Shown here in pieces: positions 15,665 to 22,142 of a stretch of DNA of 26,958 nt (the first letter of the stretch is position 1; every line of letters starts with the position of its first letter). A program made the translations under genes and the position numbers. Source of the DNA: an uncultured Candidatus Saccharibacteria bacterium (GTDB lineage Bacteria > Patescibacteriota > Saccharimonadia > Saccharimonadales > Saccharimonadaceae); assembly GCA_948663575.1 (NCBI GenBank), contig CAPNAV010000013.1, positions 1 through 26,958 of the forward strand, read 5' to 3'. The notes under the pieces are model-generated. The model did not search any database, was not told the origin of the DNA, and saw only the letters and a list, made by a program, of their open reading frames with translations.

Positions 15665-15694
15665 GATTGAGAGCATTGAACTATAGCTACTTAT

Positions 15695-15724
15695 AAAAGC
15701 CCCTCTTTTTCGGAGGGGACTTTT
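15695..15724. terminator. Bidirectional terminator between rpmA and the pilin-like gene
   Basis: CCCCTC (15700-15705) pairs with GAGGGG (15713-15718), flanked by AAAA on the left and TTTT on the right, so it can end both convergent transcripts. Confidence 0.85.
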
Positions 15725-15765
15725 GGTGATTGCTACGGTGTGCTGATTATAACTATTCTATTGTG

Positions 15766-16245
15766 CTAACTAGCGATGTTGGAATAATCTGGACTGAGAT
15801 TGCCAGTGTTAGCTTGTTTTTCGGTGCTAAAAATACTGCTGAGGACAAAGTTGACGATAGTAAAGGCCAAAAGCGCCACAACGAGACCAATGATGCCATA
15901 GAGAACTGTATTCTTCGCTTTAGTAACTTTGCCAGAATCGCCCTGAGAAGTGATAAAGCTAATACCGCCCATGATAATCATAACAACGGCAACAAAACCA
16001 ACAACTCCAAGAATGACATTAATAATTACTACGGCACGGCTCAAGAAGCCTTCGTTTTCCTTTTCTGCTGGGAGATTGCACTGAGCAACGCTCGTGATGC
16101 CTGGAACCTCGACATAGCCCTCGCCGTTTGGGTTGCGCAGTGACCCTGGAGGACATTCAATGGCAGCAGCGGACGGTGCAGGTATAGCAAAAATCAAGGC
16201 ACCGATAGCTAGAAATGCTGCAGCGAAAAAACTTTTATATTTCAT
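15766..16245 (-). CDS. Type IV secretion pilin-like (VirB2/TrbC-type) membrane protein
   Basis: A 159-residue protein with a signal peptide (1-28, cleavage likely after PSAAA), a Cys-containing external segment, and two long hydrophobic helices (about 70-95 and 112-138) joined by a short loop SQGDSGKVTKAKN. The pattern IIMGGISFITSQGDSGKVTKA... and YGIIGLVVALLAFTIVNFV is the hallmark of the pilin-like proteins abundant in CPR genomes and distantly related to VirB2/TrbC. No other secretion genes are nearby. AAGGAGG precedes ATG 16245. It is reached from a promoter about 320 nt upstream through a strongly structured leader (16331-16445). Confidence 0.85.
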   Translation of the reverse strand: MKYKSFFAAAFLAIGALIFAIPAPSAAAIECPPGSLRNPNGEGYVEVPGITSVAQCNLPAEKENEGFLSRAVVIINVILGVVGFVAVVMIIMGGISFITSQGDSGKVTKAKNTVLYGIIGLVVALLAFTIVNFVLSSIFSTEKQANTGNLSPDYSNIAS

Positions 16246-16330
16246 AATTGTTACCTCCTTTTGCGGTTGGGCATTTTTTAGCTAAAGCGTGGCGAAACTA
16301 TGTATTACTCTTTCTAAAAACTCTAGATTC

Positions 16331-16445
16331 AAAAAATGCGACTATTTACTATGTCGCTAAACCAAACAGCTTCCCATTTAAGAGATCCTGCGTAAATAGC
16401 CGCATTACCGTCTTAAATGAGTTGTGATACACTGTTTGATTTAGC
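16331..16445 (-). ncRNA. Candidate attenuator/switch RNA in the pilin leader
   Basis: Minus-strand RNA contains three long helices whose arms interleave. P1 pairs 16445-16432 with 16369-16356 (14 bp). P2 pairs 16421-16411 with 16383-16373 (11 bp). P3 pairs 16406-16392 with 16349-16335 (15 bp) and is followed by U residues (16336-16331), like a terminator. The left arm of P3 lies inside the P2 loop and its right arm 6 nt after P1; loops of 4 and 6 nt are too short to cross 15 and 25 bp, so P3 and P1/P2 should be alternative folds. Every non-Watson-Crick position (one per helix) is G-U on the minus strand and C-A on the plus strand. A -10 box places an RNA start at 16445, the first base of P1. 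Confidence 0.7.
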
Positions 16446-16451
16446 AGTTTA

Positions 16452-16460
16452 ATTATAACA
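16452..16460 (-). promoter_or_regulatory. Internal extended -10 feeding the structured RNA
   Basis: Minus-strand TGT-TATAAT (16452-16460). The expected start, 6 nt after the box, is G 16445, the first base of helix P1. No -35 is evident. Confidence 0.5.
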
Positions 16461-16533
16461 TAGAGATCTGTTGATGGGATTATTTTTGATGGATTGTTAG
16501 CATGAGGTATGATTTTGCCTTATCAAAAAGCTT

Positions 16534-16592
16534 GAGCGAGGAGTCCCGCCCTTAATGTCTATCATTGTAGCATATTTGTTCTAAAATGTCAA
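16534..16592 (-). promoter_or_regulatory. Upstream promoter and 5' hairpin of the pilin leader
   Basis: Minus-strand TTGACA (16587-16592), a 17-nt spacer ending ATATGC and TACAAT (16564-16569). Near the predicted start (about 16557) is a 7-bp stem (16551-16545 with 16540-16534, 4-nt loop) whose two imperfect pairs are G-U on the minus strand. Between it and the structured RNA nothing else is clear. Confidence 0.75.
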
Positions 16593-16647
16593 TGCTTTTT
16601 TCATGTCGAGACGGAAAATCAACGGTTATCATCTTGAGAGAGCGTGC

Positions 16648-16653
16648 TATAAT
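16648..16653 (+). promoter_or_regulatory. -10 of the kinase-like/aldolase gene, leaderless type
   Basis: TGC-TATAAT (16645-16653) with 6 nt to ATG 16660 and no Shine-Dalgarno or -35. Confidence 0.65.
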
Positions 16654-16659
16654 GGAAGC

Positions 16660-18498
16660 ATGAGCAAGATTTTGATTATTGGGAATGTCTTGAAGGATGT
16701 TTACCTGAAGCTAGACCAGCGACAGAACGATTTTGAAGCGGATGAAAACGGTATTAGTTGGCTGGATCTCTGTTTTAATGGAGCATCGCATCATTTTTTT
16801 CATCGTACAAGCGTCTATGGCGGAGCGGCAGTATCATTGTCCATACTTAGTAGACTTGGCATAGACGCAAGAATTTTGGGTTCGAGAACAGAGTTTAAAG
16901 ATGGTGAAATTCTCTGGCAAGACGAGCCGGGGGATTATCGTTATATTTTGTGTCACGATGGAGGGATTACTTATTTTGTGCCGAGTAGCCGCAAGATGAC
17001 GGACTGGGAAATGCCGTCTGGCACGCCGGAGTGGATTTTAGTGGACCGGTCGACAGTGATTTCGGCGAGATTAGTAGACGAGATAAAAAATTTCATGAAA
17101 TTTTCTCCTACGACTAAGCTTGCCGTACATGTCGAGAAACGTCTTTCGCCAGCAGGACAGAAATTAGCGGAAATGGCAGATATTCTATTCGTCGAAAGCG
17201 AGCCGCCAGTACATAGCGAAGAGAAAATTGTCGATAAAATTGAGATTGATAAGCCGAATACGCAGTTAGTCTGCCATATTAGCCCGCGCAAAATTACGCT
17301 TGGTGATGCAGAGGAAAGCTGGCAGCTGAGTTGTACGGATATGATGACGCATTTGACGGTTTATTCAACGATTGTGGCGACGGTGTTAGGAGTAATTTCG
17401 GTAGGTGGTACGGCGGCGGATGCAGTGCTTTGGGCGAGACTAAATGCGGAGCGTTCGACTTTGGAAAGTTCCCTGTCAGCACGCAAGCTGCAAGAGCTGG
17501 CTAAAAAAGAGACTGAGAAACGGACTAGCGTGAAACTGGTAGCCAAATCGTTGATGGCCCTAAAGCATGGTATTTTGGCGGCTGATGAGTCGGAGCAAAC
17601 GTTGACAGAGAGACTGATTAATTTTGGTATACCCGCCACAGCTAAAACACGTCAAGTATATCGAGAACTTTTATTGACAACGCCAGAACTGCGCGATTAT
17701 GTTAGTGGCGTAATATTAACGCCAGAAACAGGCCTCGCAAAAGTTGATCGCAGAGAAAATTACATCGGGTTTTTGACGGGACGTGGGATTATTGTGGGAG
17801 TTAAAGTTGAGACTGGCCAGAAAAAGTTAGACAATAGTAATGAGACCGTAACATTGGGGATTGATGATCTAGTGGGGCGCTTAAAACAATACTACGAAGA
17901 TGGATTTCGATTTGCAAAGTGGCGAGCAGTGTTTAAGATTAGCTCAAATCAGCCTGGGTATATGGCAATTCAGAAAAACGTGGAGTTGGTAGCGGCTTTT
18001 GCACGGGAATGTCAGCTGGCAGGATTGGTGCCAGTGATTGAGTCGCAAGTAGAATACGCTGGCGATTATACCATTGAGCGGAGCATTGAGGTGACAGATC
18101 GAGTATTGATGAACATTTTCGAGAAGTTGGAACAGAGGCGGGTAGATTTGGCAAGCTGTATTATTAAGACGAATATGGTCACCAGTGGTAAAGAGGCGGT
18201 AGCCAAGGCTACGCCAAAAGAAGTTGGAATGGCGACAGCGGCCGTATTAAAGCATGCTACGCCGAAATATGTGGGCGGAATCTTACTGCTAAGCGGCGGC
18301 CAAGACGCCAAAACTGCGACACAAAATCTAGCGGCAACTTGTCAGAATGGTCCGTTCCCTTGGCCAGTAAGCTTCGCTTTTGGACGAGCCCTGCAGGATC
18401 CGGTCATGGCAATCTGGAAAGGTGATGCTGATAATATTAAAGCAGCACAGGCGGCGCTAAGAAGACATTTGCAAGATAATGTTGAAGCGATAAAATAG
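16660..18498 (+). CDS. PfkB-like domain fused to class I fructose-bisphosphate aldolase
   Basis: The 612-residue protein has two domains. Residues 1-275 resemble PfkB/ribokinase sugar kinases: SKILIIGNVLKDVYLKL, then GGAAVSLSILSRLGIDARILGSR (about 54-76). The catalytic DTTGAGDAF motif is not found; the matching region reads CTDMMTHLTVYSTIVATVLG (from 225), so kinase activity is doubtful. Residues 290-612 are a class I aldolase with GILAADES (304-311), Lys382 (GVKVETG), Lys420 (FAKWR), Glu in LVPVIES, Schiff-base Lys503 (IIKTNMV), LLSGGQ and FGRALQ, so cleavage of fructose 1,6-bisphosphate is likely. The C-terminal Tyr tail of animal enzymes is absent. ATG 16660 follows the -10; an upstream in-frame start at 16603 precedes the promoter. 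Confidence 0.88.
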   Translation: MSKILIIGNVLKDVYLKLDQRQNDFEADENGISWLDLCFNGASHHFFHRTSVYGGAAVSLSILSRLGIDARILGSRTEFKDGEILWQDEPGDYRYILCHDGGITYFVPSSRKMTDWEMPSGTPEWILVDRSTVISARLVDEIKNFMKFSPTTKLAVHVEKRLSPAGQKLAEMADILFVESEPPVHSEEKIVDKIEIDKPNTQLVCHISPRKITLGDAEESWQLSCTDMMTHLTVYSTIVATVLGVISVGGTAADAVLWARLNAERSTLESSLSARKLQELAKKETEKRTSVKLVAKSLMALKHGILAADESEQTLTERLINFGIPATAKTRQVYRELLLTTPELRDYVSGVILTPETGLAKVDRRENYIGFLTGRGIIVGVKVETGQKKLDNSNETVTLGIDDLVGRLKQYYEDGFRFAKWRAVFKISSNQPGYMAIQKNVELVAAFARECQLAGLVPVIESQVEYAGDYTIERSIEVTDRVLMNIFEKLEQRRVDLASCIIKTNMVTSGKEAVAKATPKEVGMATAAVLKHATPKYVGGILLLSGGQDAKTATQNLAATCQNGPFPWPVSFAFGRALQDPVMAIWKGDADNIKAAQAALRRHLQDNVEAIK

Positions 18499-18527
18499 CC
18501 GCGGGGTAAGGGCAGTGGTGTTCGGGT

Positions 18528-18556
18528 AAACCTTAAACCTAGGTTTAAGGTTTTGG
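18528..18556 (+). terminator. 26-bp perfect palindrome, terminator of the aldolase fusion gene
   Basis: A perfect palindrome (18528-18553, centre CCTAGG) forms an 11-bp stem with a CTAG loop and ends in TTTT. It begins 29 nt after the stop. Confidence 0.75.
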
Positions 18557-18592
18557 AAATAGCTAACAGAGGTGGCAATATTGTAAAATAAC

Positions 18593-18627
18593 GCAAAACT
18601 TGATCCGCAGATCAGGTTTTGTTCGGT
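18593..18627 (+). terminator. Second plus-strand hairpin
   Basis: GCAAAACTTGATC-type stem (18593-18605 with 18610-18622, 13 pairs, CGCA loop) followed by T-rich sequence. Its two imperfect pairs are G-U only on the plus strand. Either a back-up terminator or the end of a short transcript of its own. Confidence 0.5.
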
Positions 18628-18880
18628 TTTTGAGGTTTTCCGCAAAGTGAAAAATGCCTTATTTTTTGAAACAAAATTAATGGCCAATACGCTAGACTTT
18701 TAGCCTAGAAATCCATCATTACTTCTATAAGGGGGCTTATTCTTCTTTTGTCTTGCCAGTAAAATATACCCCCATTTTTTCTCTTCCGAGGTAACACCCA
18801 ACAGTGTTGATTGTTCAGCTTATTGCAGTAACAAGCTGACAAGTGATTCTTAGATCTTTGATTCTAATGATCTGCCAAAA
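18628..18880. other. Intergenic region with small inverted repeats
   Basis: No credible gene or tRNA was found. It holds a 7-bp inverted repeat (TCAGCTT/AAGCTGA, about 18816-18840), a 5-bp one (AACAC/GTGTT, about 18797-18812) and a direct repeat of GATTCT/GATCT elements before the bL25 terminator. Confidence 0.4.
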
Positions 18881-18881
18881 A

Positions 18882-18905
18882 GCGCCCAGCGGAGGGGCGC
18901 CTTTT
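18882..18905 (-). terminator. Terminator of rplY
   Basis: Minus strand: GCGCCC, 7-nt loop, GGGCGC (18882-18900), followed by a run of T (18877-18881). It lies about 28 nt after the bL25 stop. Confidence 0.85.
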
Positions 18906-18927
18906 ATAAATATAGCTATAGATGATA

Positions 18928-19563
18928 TTATTCGGATTTAGTTTCGGCCGGAGCTTCCTCAGCGGGAGCAGCAGATTCTTCGGAATCACGTGCAGCAGCT
19001 TCAGTGGCTGGGTCGTAGACGTTAGCAATGACAGTGGCATGATCGAGTTCCTTATTGGCAAGCTCGACATTAGCAGGCATCTGAATGTCAGCCAAAGTAA
19101 GTTTGCTGTCAGCATCGACCAGACTATCACCATTTACGATAAGTTCCTCTGGCAAGTCGGTTGGACGCGCTTTAATAGCAACATCTTCCATCACTTGTAA
19201 TAGAACGAGATGCTTCTTAGAAGCTTCTGAGGCTTCAAAGTTAACAATCTTGATAGGAGTGACAGCCTCAACGACTTCATCGGCGGAAACCGCTTGGAAT
19301 TCAATATTAATAATACGACGGCTAACTGGATCGACGTCAATATTCTTGACAATGGCGAGCTGGGTCTGACCGTCAATGGTAAGTTCGAGCGGAGAGTGAT
19401 AACCGACTTCTTGCAAAGCCTTTTCGGTGAGATTGTAGCTAGAAACGGTCATAATCGGCATTTCAAGACCATAAACAACAGACGGAATCATACCTTCAGC
19501 ACGCAAGGCTTTAGGTTTTTTGCCATCGGCAGCACGTTTCTCCAGGGATAGTTGATTAGACAT
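18928..19563 (-). CDS. rplY: 50S ribosomal protein bL25, CTC/TL5 type
   Basis: A 211-residue bL25 of the long, two-domain form that binds 5S rRNA. The N-terminal domain (1-93) has LSLEKRAADGKKPKALRAEGMIPSVVYG and HSPLELTIDGQTQLAIVKNIDVDPVSRRIINIEFQAV; the C-terminal TL5 domain runs to about 185 with VNGDSLVDADSKLTLADIQMPANVEL. The tail (EAAARDSEESAAPAEEAPAE...) is acidic and disordered. ATG 19563 follows AAGGAG 10 nt upstream. It has its own promoter and terminator. Confidence 0.95.
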   Translation of the reverse strand: MSNQLSLEKRAADGKKPKALRAEGMIPSVVYGLEMPIMTVSSYNLTEKALQEVGYHSPLELTIDGQTQLAIVKNIDVDPVSRRIINIEFQAVSADEVVEAVTPIKIVNFEASEASKKHLVLLQVMEDVAIKARPTDLPEELIVNGDSLVDADSKLTLADIQMPANVELANKELDHATVIANVYDPATEAAARDSEESAAPAEEAPAETKSE

Positions 19564-19595
19564 AATATTTTAACTCCTTGTAGTGATATACTTCT

Positions 19596-19632
19596 TTGTA
19601 GTTATTTTACTACAATTCAGAGGGGATTGCAA
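19596..19632 (-). promoter_or_regulatory. rplY promoter with an inverted repeat around the -10
   Basis: Minus-strand TTGCAA (19627-19632), a 17-nt spacer and TAAAAT (19604-19609). A perfect 7-bp inverted repeat, TTGTAGT (19596-19602) and ACTACAA (19609-19615), brackets the -10 and the expected start, as an operator would. Confidence 0.65.
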
Positions 19633-19638
19633 TATAAG

Positions 19639-19667
19639 TTGTGGAAATCTTCTAAATGCAGTATAAT
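19639..19667 (+). promoter_or_regulatory. Promoter of the HicA-like unit
   Basis: TTGTGG (19639-19644), a 17-nt spacer and TATAAT (19662-19667). AGAGGAG (19684-19690) follows, 6 nt before GTG 19697. Confidence 0.7.
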
Positions 19668-19696
19668 TTAGGGGATAGATAGCAGAGGAGAATAAA

Positions 19697-19812
19697 GTGG
19701 GATATATTGTCCTGTGATAAGGCCATTTAATACCGGCGAAAAGAAGGCCGGGCTCTTTGGTAGTAAAAGACTTGCCTATTATCAAACGGAGACAAAGAAG
19801 ACTGGGGCTTAG
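19697..19812 (+). CDS. Two tiny overlapping frames before the HicA-like gene
   Basis: After the Shine-Dalgarno, GTG 19697 opens a 6-codon frame (MGYIVL) whose TGA overlaps GTG 19714. That GTG begins a 32-residue basic frame (MIRPFNTGEKKAGLFGSKRL... ending ETKKTGA) ending with TAG 19810-19812, in the same frame as the HicA-like gene. These may be a leader plus a small protein, or one gene broken by a frameshift and a nonsense codon. I recognise no family. Confidence 0.4.
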
Positions 19813-20049
19813 ATAAAGTCGCCTAGCGATTTGACGCAAACTCAATGGGAGAATGCTTGCATAAGGCTAGGATTAATTGTCGATAGAAATAGTGGTAAAG
19901 GTAGCCATATAAAAGTAACGTGCAAAGGGAAGGGTGCAACTACAATCCCCTCAAATATCCGCCCAATGATCAATAGAAGCCTGTGTTCATGTTTACAATC
20001 TTGGGGCTTTACGGATGAGCAGATACGCGAGGCCCTGAAGATAAAATAA
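19813..20049 (+). CDS. HicA-like toxin (mRNA interferase family)
   Basis: The core GSHIKVTCKGKGATTIPSN and following helix resemble HicA, a small double-stranded-RNA-binding-fold mRNA interferase whose catalytic His lies in the GSH motif; the His is present. The safe start is TTG 19831 (72 residues), but the sequence from 19813 (KSPSDLTQTQWENACIRLG) looks like the usual HicA N-terminus and lacks a normal start: its first codon is ATA, right after TAG 19810-19812. No HicB antitoxin follows; a terminator does. Either an orphan toxin, a pair with the tiny upstream frame, or a decaying gene. Confidence 0.6.
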   Translation: MKSPSDLTQTQWENACIRLGLIVDRNSGKGSHIKVTCKGKGATTIPSNIRPMINRSLCSCLQSWGFTDEQIREALKIK

Positions 20050-20051
20050 AT

Positions 20052-20094
20052 AACCACGACGTAACTATTTTAAGAAGCGTCGTGGTTTTATTTT
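20052..20094. terminator. Bidirectional terminator
   Basis: AACCACGACG (20052-20061) pairs perfectly with CGTCGTGGTT (20078-20087), followed by TTATTTT; A-rich sequence on the left also serves the convergent minus-strand gene. Confidence 0.85.
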
Positions 20095-20111
20095 GCCCGG
20101 ATATAAGTTTA

Positions 20112-21068
20112 TTACTGGCGGCGTTTGAGGATGCGGCTAACAATCCAGAAGATAGCAACGGCGATGATGACGATAATCAGAATAAGTAGCCAGAGTGGAC
20201 AAATAATAACAACTTTCTCGATAATTGATTCTTCGTCAAAGATTTTGACGACTGACTTAACTTTAAAAATGCCGACCATAGGCGCATCATCCCAAGAAGT
20301 CTCAACATAACGTTCGGAATCTGGGAAGATTACTTCTCGTACGGTTTTCTCGACACCATTTTCGGTCTTTACGTTAGTATATTCGAGTTGATCGCCGAAG
20401 AAATTGCGAACCTCGAGTCGATATTCGGCATTGGTATAAATATTACCTTTATTATTAACAGTCGAAGTAGTAACTATAATCGGAGCAAAGCTGAATCCAG
20501 GAACCGTATGAGAGATAATTTCGGCTTCTCGACGAGTCGCACCATCGACGTTAAGGTAAACCGGAAAAGCTGCGCGGCTAACGGTTTGGATGCCCGAGGC
20601 TTGCATCTCGTCAGTATTGATCATAGTGACCATAATGGCGATGGCCTGCAAGCCGGCAGGAGCATCATCGGGAATCTGAATAGTATAAGAAACTGGTGAT
20701 TCGGAATCTGGATCAACCGTTCCGGTAGTGCTAGAGAGCGTCACCCAATCGGTCATAACAGTATAATCGCTTACCGTCTCGAAGTCCTGCTCATAGTTGG
20801 TACCCTTGACACTGAAAGGCATAACCTCTACTCGATATTCGTAAGATTTGGTGCCAGTGTTTTGGACGTTAAATTTACCGGAATGAGTATCTCCAGGTTG
20901 GAGTGTGCCAATATTATCCTGCGTAGGCGAAATTTGCAAGCGATAGATCGGGCGTTCATCAGCATAAGCCGATAGGGGAGCTAAGCTAAAACCGAGAAAA
21001 ACAGCAAAGATCATTGCCGGCAGCAAAGTGAACTTGATAATCCTGCAAAGATTATTTTTTATTTTCAT
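20112..21068 (-). CDS. DUF916-like surface protein with C-terminal anchor
   Basis: A 318-residue secreted protein: signal peptide (about 1-36, ending LSAYA), an Ig-like first domain with the DUF916-type start YRLQISPTQDNIGTLQPGDTHSGKFNVQNTG and VSYTIQIPDDAPAGLQAIAIMV, a second beta domain (about 165-265), then one membrane helix (PLWLLILIIVIIAVAIFWIV) and a basic tail (SRILKRRQ). This matches the WxL-associated cell-wall proteins of Gram-positive bacteria (DUF916/DUF3324). Its upstream neighbour looks like a WxL-type partner. AAGGAGG precedes ATG 21068. Confidence 0.78.
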   Translation of the reverse strand: MKIKNNLCRIIKFTLLPAMIFAVFLGFSLAPLSAYADERPIYRLQISPTQDNIGTLQPGDTHSGKFNVQNTGTKSYEYRVEVMPFSVKGTNYEQDFETVSDYTVMTDWVTLSSTTGTVDPDSESPVSYTIQIPDDAPAGLQAIAIMVTMINTDEMQASGIQTVSRAAFPVYLNVDGATRREAEIISHTVPGFSFAPIIVTTSTVNNKGNIYTNAEYRLEVRNFFGDQLEYTNVKTENGVEKTVREVIFPDSERYVETSWDDAPMVGIFKVKSVVKIFDEESIIEKVVIICPLWLLILIIVIIAVAIFWIVSRILKRRQ

Positions 21069-21088
21069 AAACCTCCTTAATTAAATAT

Positions 21089-21117
21089 ATTATATATTAC
21101 AGGCAAACGAATTACAA
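21089..21117 (-). promoter_or_regulatory. Promoter of the DUF916-like gene
   Basis: Minus-strand TTGTAA (21112-21117), a 17-nt spacer and TATAAT (21089-21094), placed just after the terminator of the preceding gene. Confidence 0.7.
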
Positions 21118-21125
21118 CAGCCGAC

Positions 21126-21155
21126 AAAAATCCCCCTCTTTTGAGGAGGATTTTT
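21126..21155 (-). terminator. Terminator of the WxL-like gene
   Basis: A 13-bp stem (21126-21138 with 21143-21155, 4-nt loop) with a T5 tail within the stem; its one imperfect pair is G-U on the minus strand. Confidence 0.85.
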
Positions 21156-21172
21156 GAGGTTCGCCTTACGAA

Positions 21173-21904
21173 TTAGGCGTCCCCATCGCCTTCACCGGCG
21201 GAAAGGTTGGTGGTAGCAGTGATAGTTACAACTTCATCATAGGTATCAGCAGCCTGAGATTCGCTAGCGTGAGCTCGGAAGGTGATAGTGAAGGTGTCGC
21301 CAGCGTTTTCAGTAGCTTTAGTGCCAGTTGCAATCAAAGTAGCCGTGTCAGAGAGACCGTTCCAGTTTTCGTTCGCAAAGGTAACATTCGTTACAGTACC
21401 TTCTTTGGTAGTCTGATAACCGAATACAGAACTTCCGGTGGTTGGGAATGTAGTGGTATTATTGGCGACTGGAGCGAATTTCTCACTAGCGTTAGTGACG
21501 CCGTTGAAGCCAGTAGCTTCGCCATTCATTTTAACCTGGTAACCACCGAGATGGTTGGTAGCAACAGTGACCTTAGCAGCACCACTAGCGTTACCGCCGT
21601 TTACAATTTTGCCGTTATCACCGAGCAAGACAAGATGTTTCTGGCCAGTTTCACCATCAGCGTCGTCATCACCGACAACCGTAATAGAAAGAGCGCTTTC
21701 GATAGTGGTTTTGACGGTAACATTATCAGATGCATTGCCATCTACGGCGCCTTCGTATTTGTTAGTAGCATCATCAGTACCGGTACCGTCATGGATCGTA
21801 ACGCCATTATTATCCGTGACAGCCATTGCACTCAAAGGCAACGCAGCAACGCCAAGACCTGCGACTACACCTAAGGCAACGAGAAGATTTGTAGTTTTAG
21901 ACAT
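21173..21904 (-). CDS. Secreted WxL-like beta-sandwich protein
   Basis: A 243-residue secreted protein: signal peptide (1-28, ALPLSAMAV), then an all-beta, Thr/Asn/Gly-rich chain with few charged residues. Repeated strands such as SALSITVVGDDD, GGYQVKMNGEATGF and the end YDEVVTITATTNLSAG resemble WxL-domain proteins, though no clear WxL tripeptide is seen, so the label is tentative. No membrane anchor or LPXTG motif. AAGGAG precedes ATG 21904; a likely promoter is TTGCGT (21990-21995), an 18-nt spacer and TGC-TAAAAT (21966-21971). The adjacent DUF916-like protein could hold it at the surface. Confidence 0.72.
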   Translation of the reverse strand: MSKTTNLLVALGVVAGLGVAALPLSAMAVTDNNGVTIHDGTGTDDATNKYEGAVDGNASDNVTVKTTIESALSITVVGDDDADGETGQKHLVLLGDNGKIVNGGNASGAAKVTVATNHLGGYQVKMNGEATGFNGVTNASEKFAPVANNTTTFPTTGSSVFGYQTTKEGTVTNVTFANENWNGLSDTATLIATGTKATENAGDTFTITFRAHASESQAADTYDEVVTITATTNLSAGEGDGDA

Positions 21905-22044
21905 GTAAAATAACTCCTTATGTCTTTATTTTTAATATTTATTTGCGATCTTTTTCGCTATTTCTATTTTAGCATGGCAAATAAAATAAACGCAAGCATT
22001 TTTTGAAAATCTAAAAAATTAAATAAATAACATTCAGTCAGAGA

Positions 22045-22083
22045 TTATTCGAGTGCTAAATATTATTTTAGTGTACGAATAAC
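22045..22083 (+). repeat. Long imperfect inverted repeat downstream of uvrA
   Basis: TTATTCG (22045-22051) pairs with CGAATAA (22077-22083); inside, eight more pairs can form, three of them G-U on the plus strand only. The role is unclear; no plus-strand gene ends here. Confidence 0.4.
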
Positions 22084-22142
22084 ATATTTTCAAGCTTATT
22101 AAAACTGAGCTGTGATTTATTTTGTATATTATTGATTGGGTT

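Noticed and set aside
16331..16445. DNA-level explanation of the inverted repeats (replication origin or att site)
   Set aside because: The imperfect pairs are all G-U on one strand only, and a promoter starts exactly at the first base, which fits RNA better.
16603..16659. Upstream start for the kinase-like/aldolase gene
   Set aside because: It lies before the -10 box, and PfkB homology begins at MSKILIIGN (16660).
21269..21874. 201-codon plus-strand frame opposite the WxL-like gene
   Set aside because: It mirrors the low-complexity Thr/Ala/Gly codons of the secreted protein, has no ribosome site and no protein-like features.
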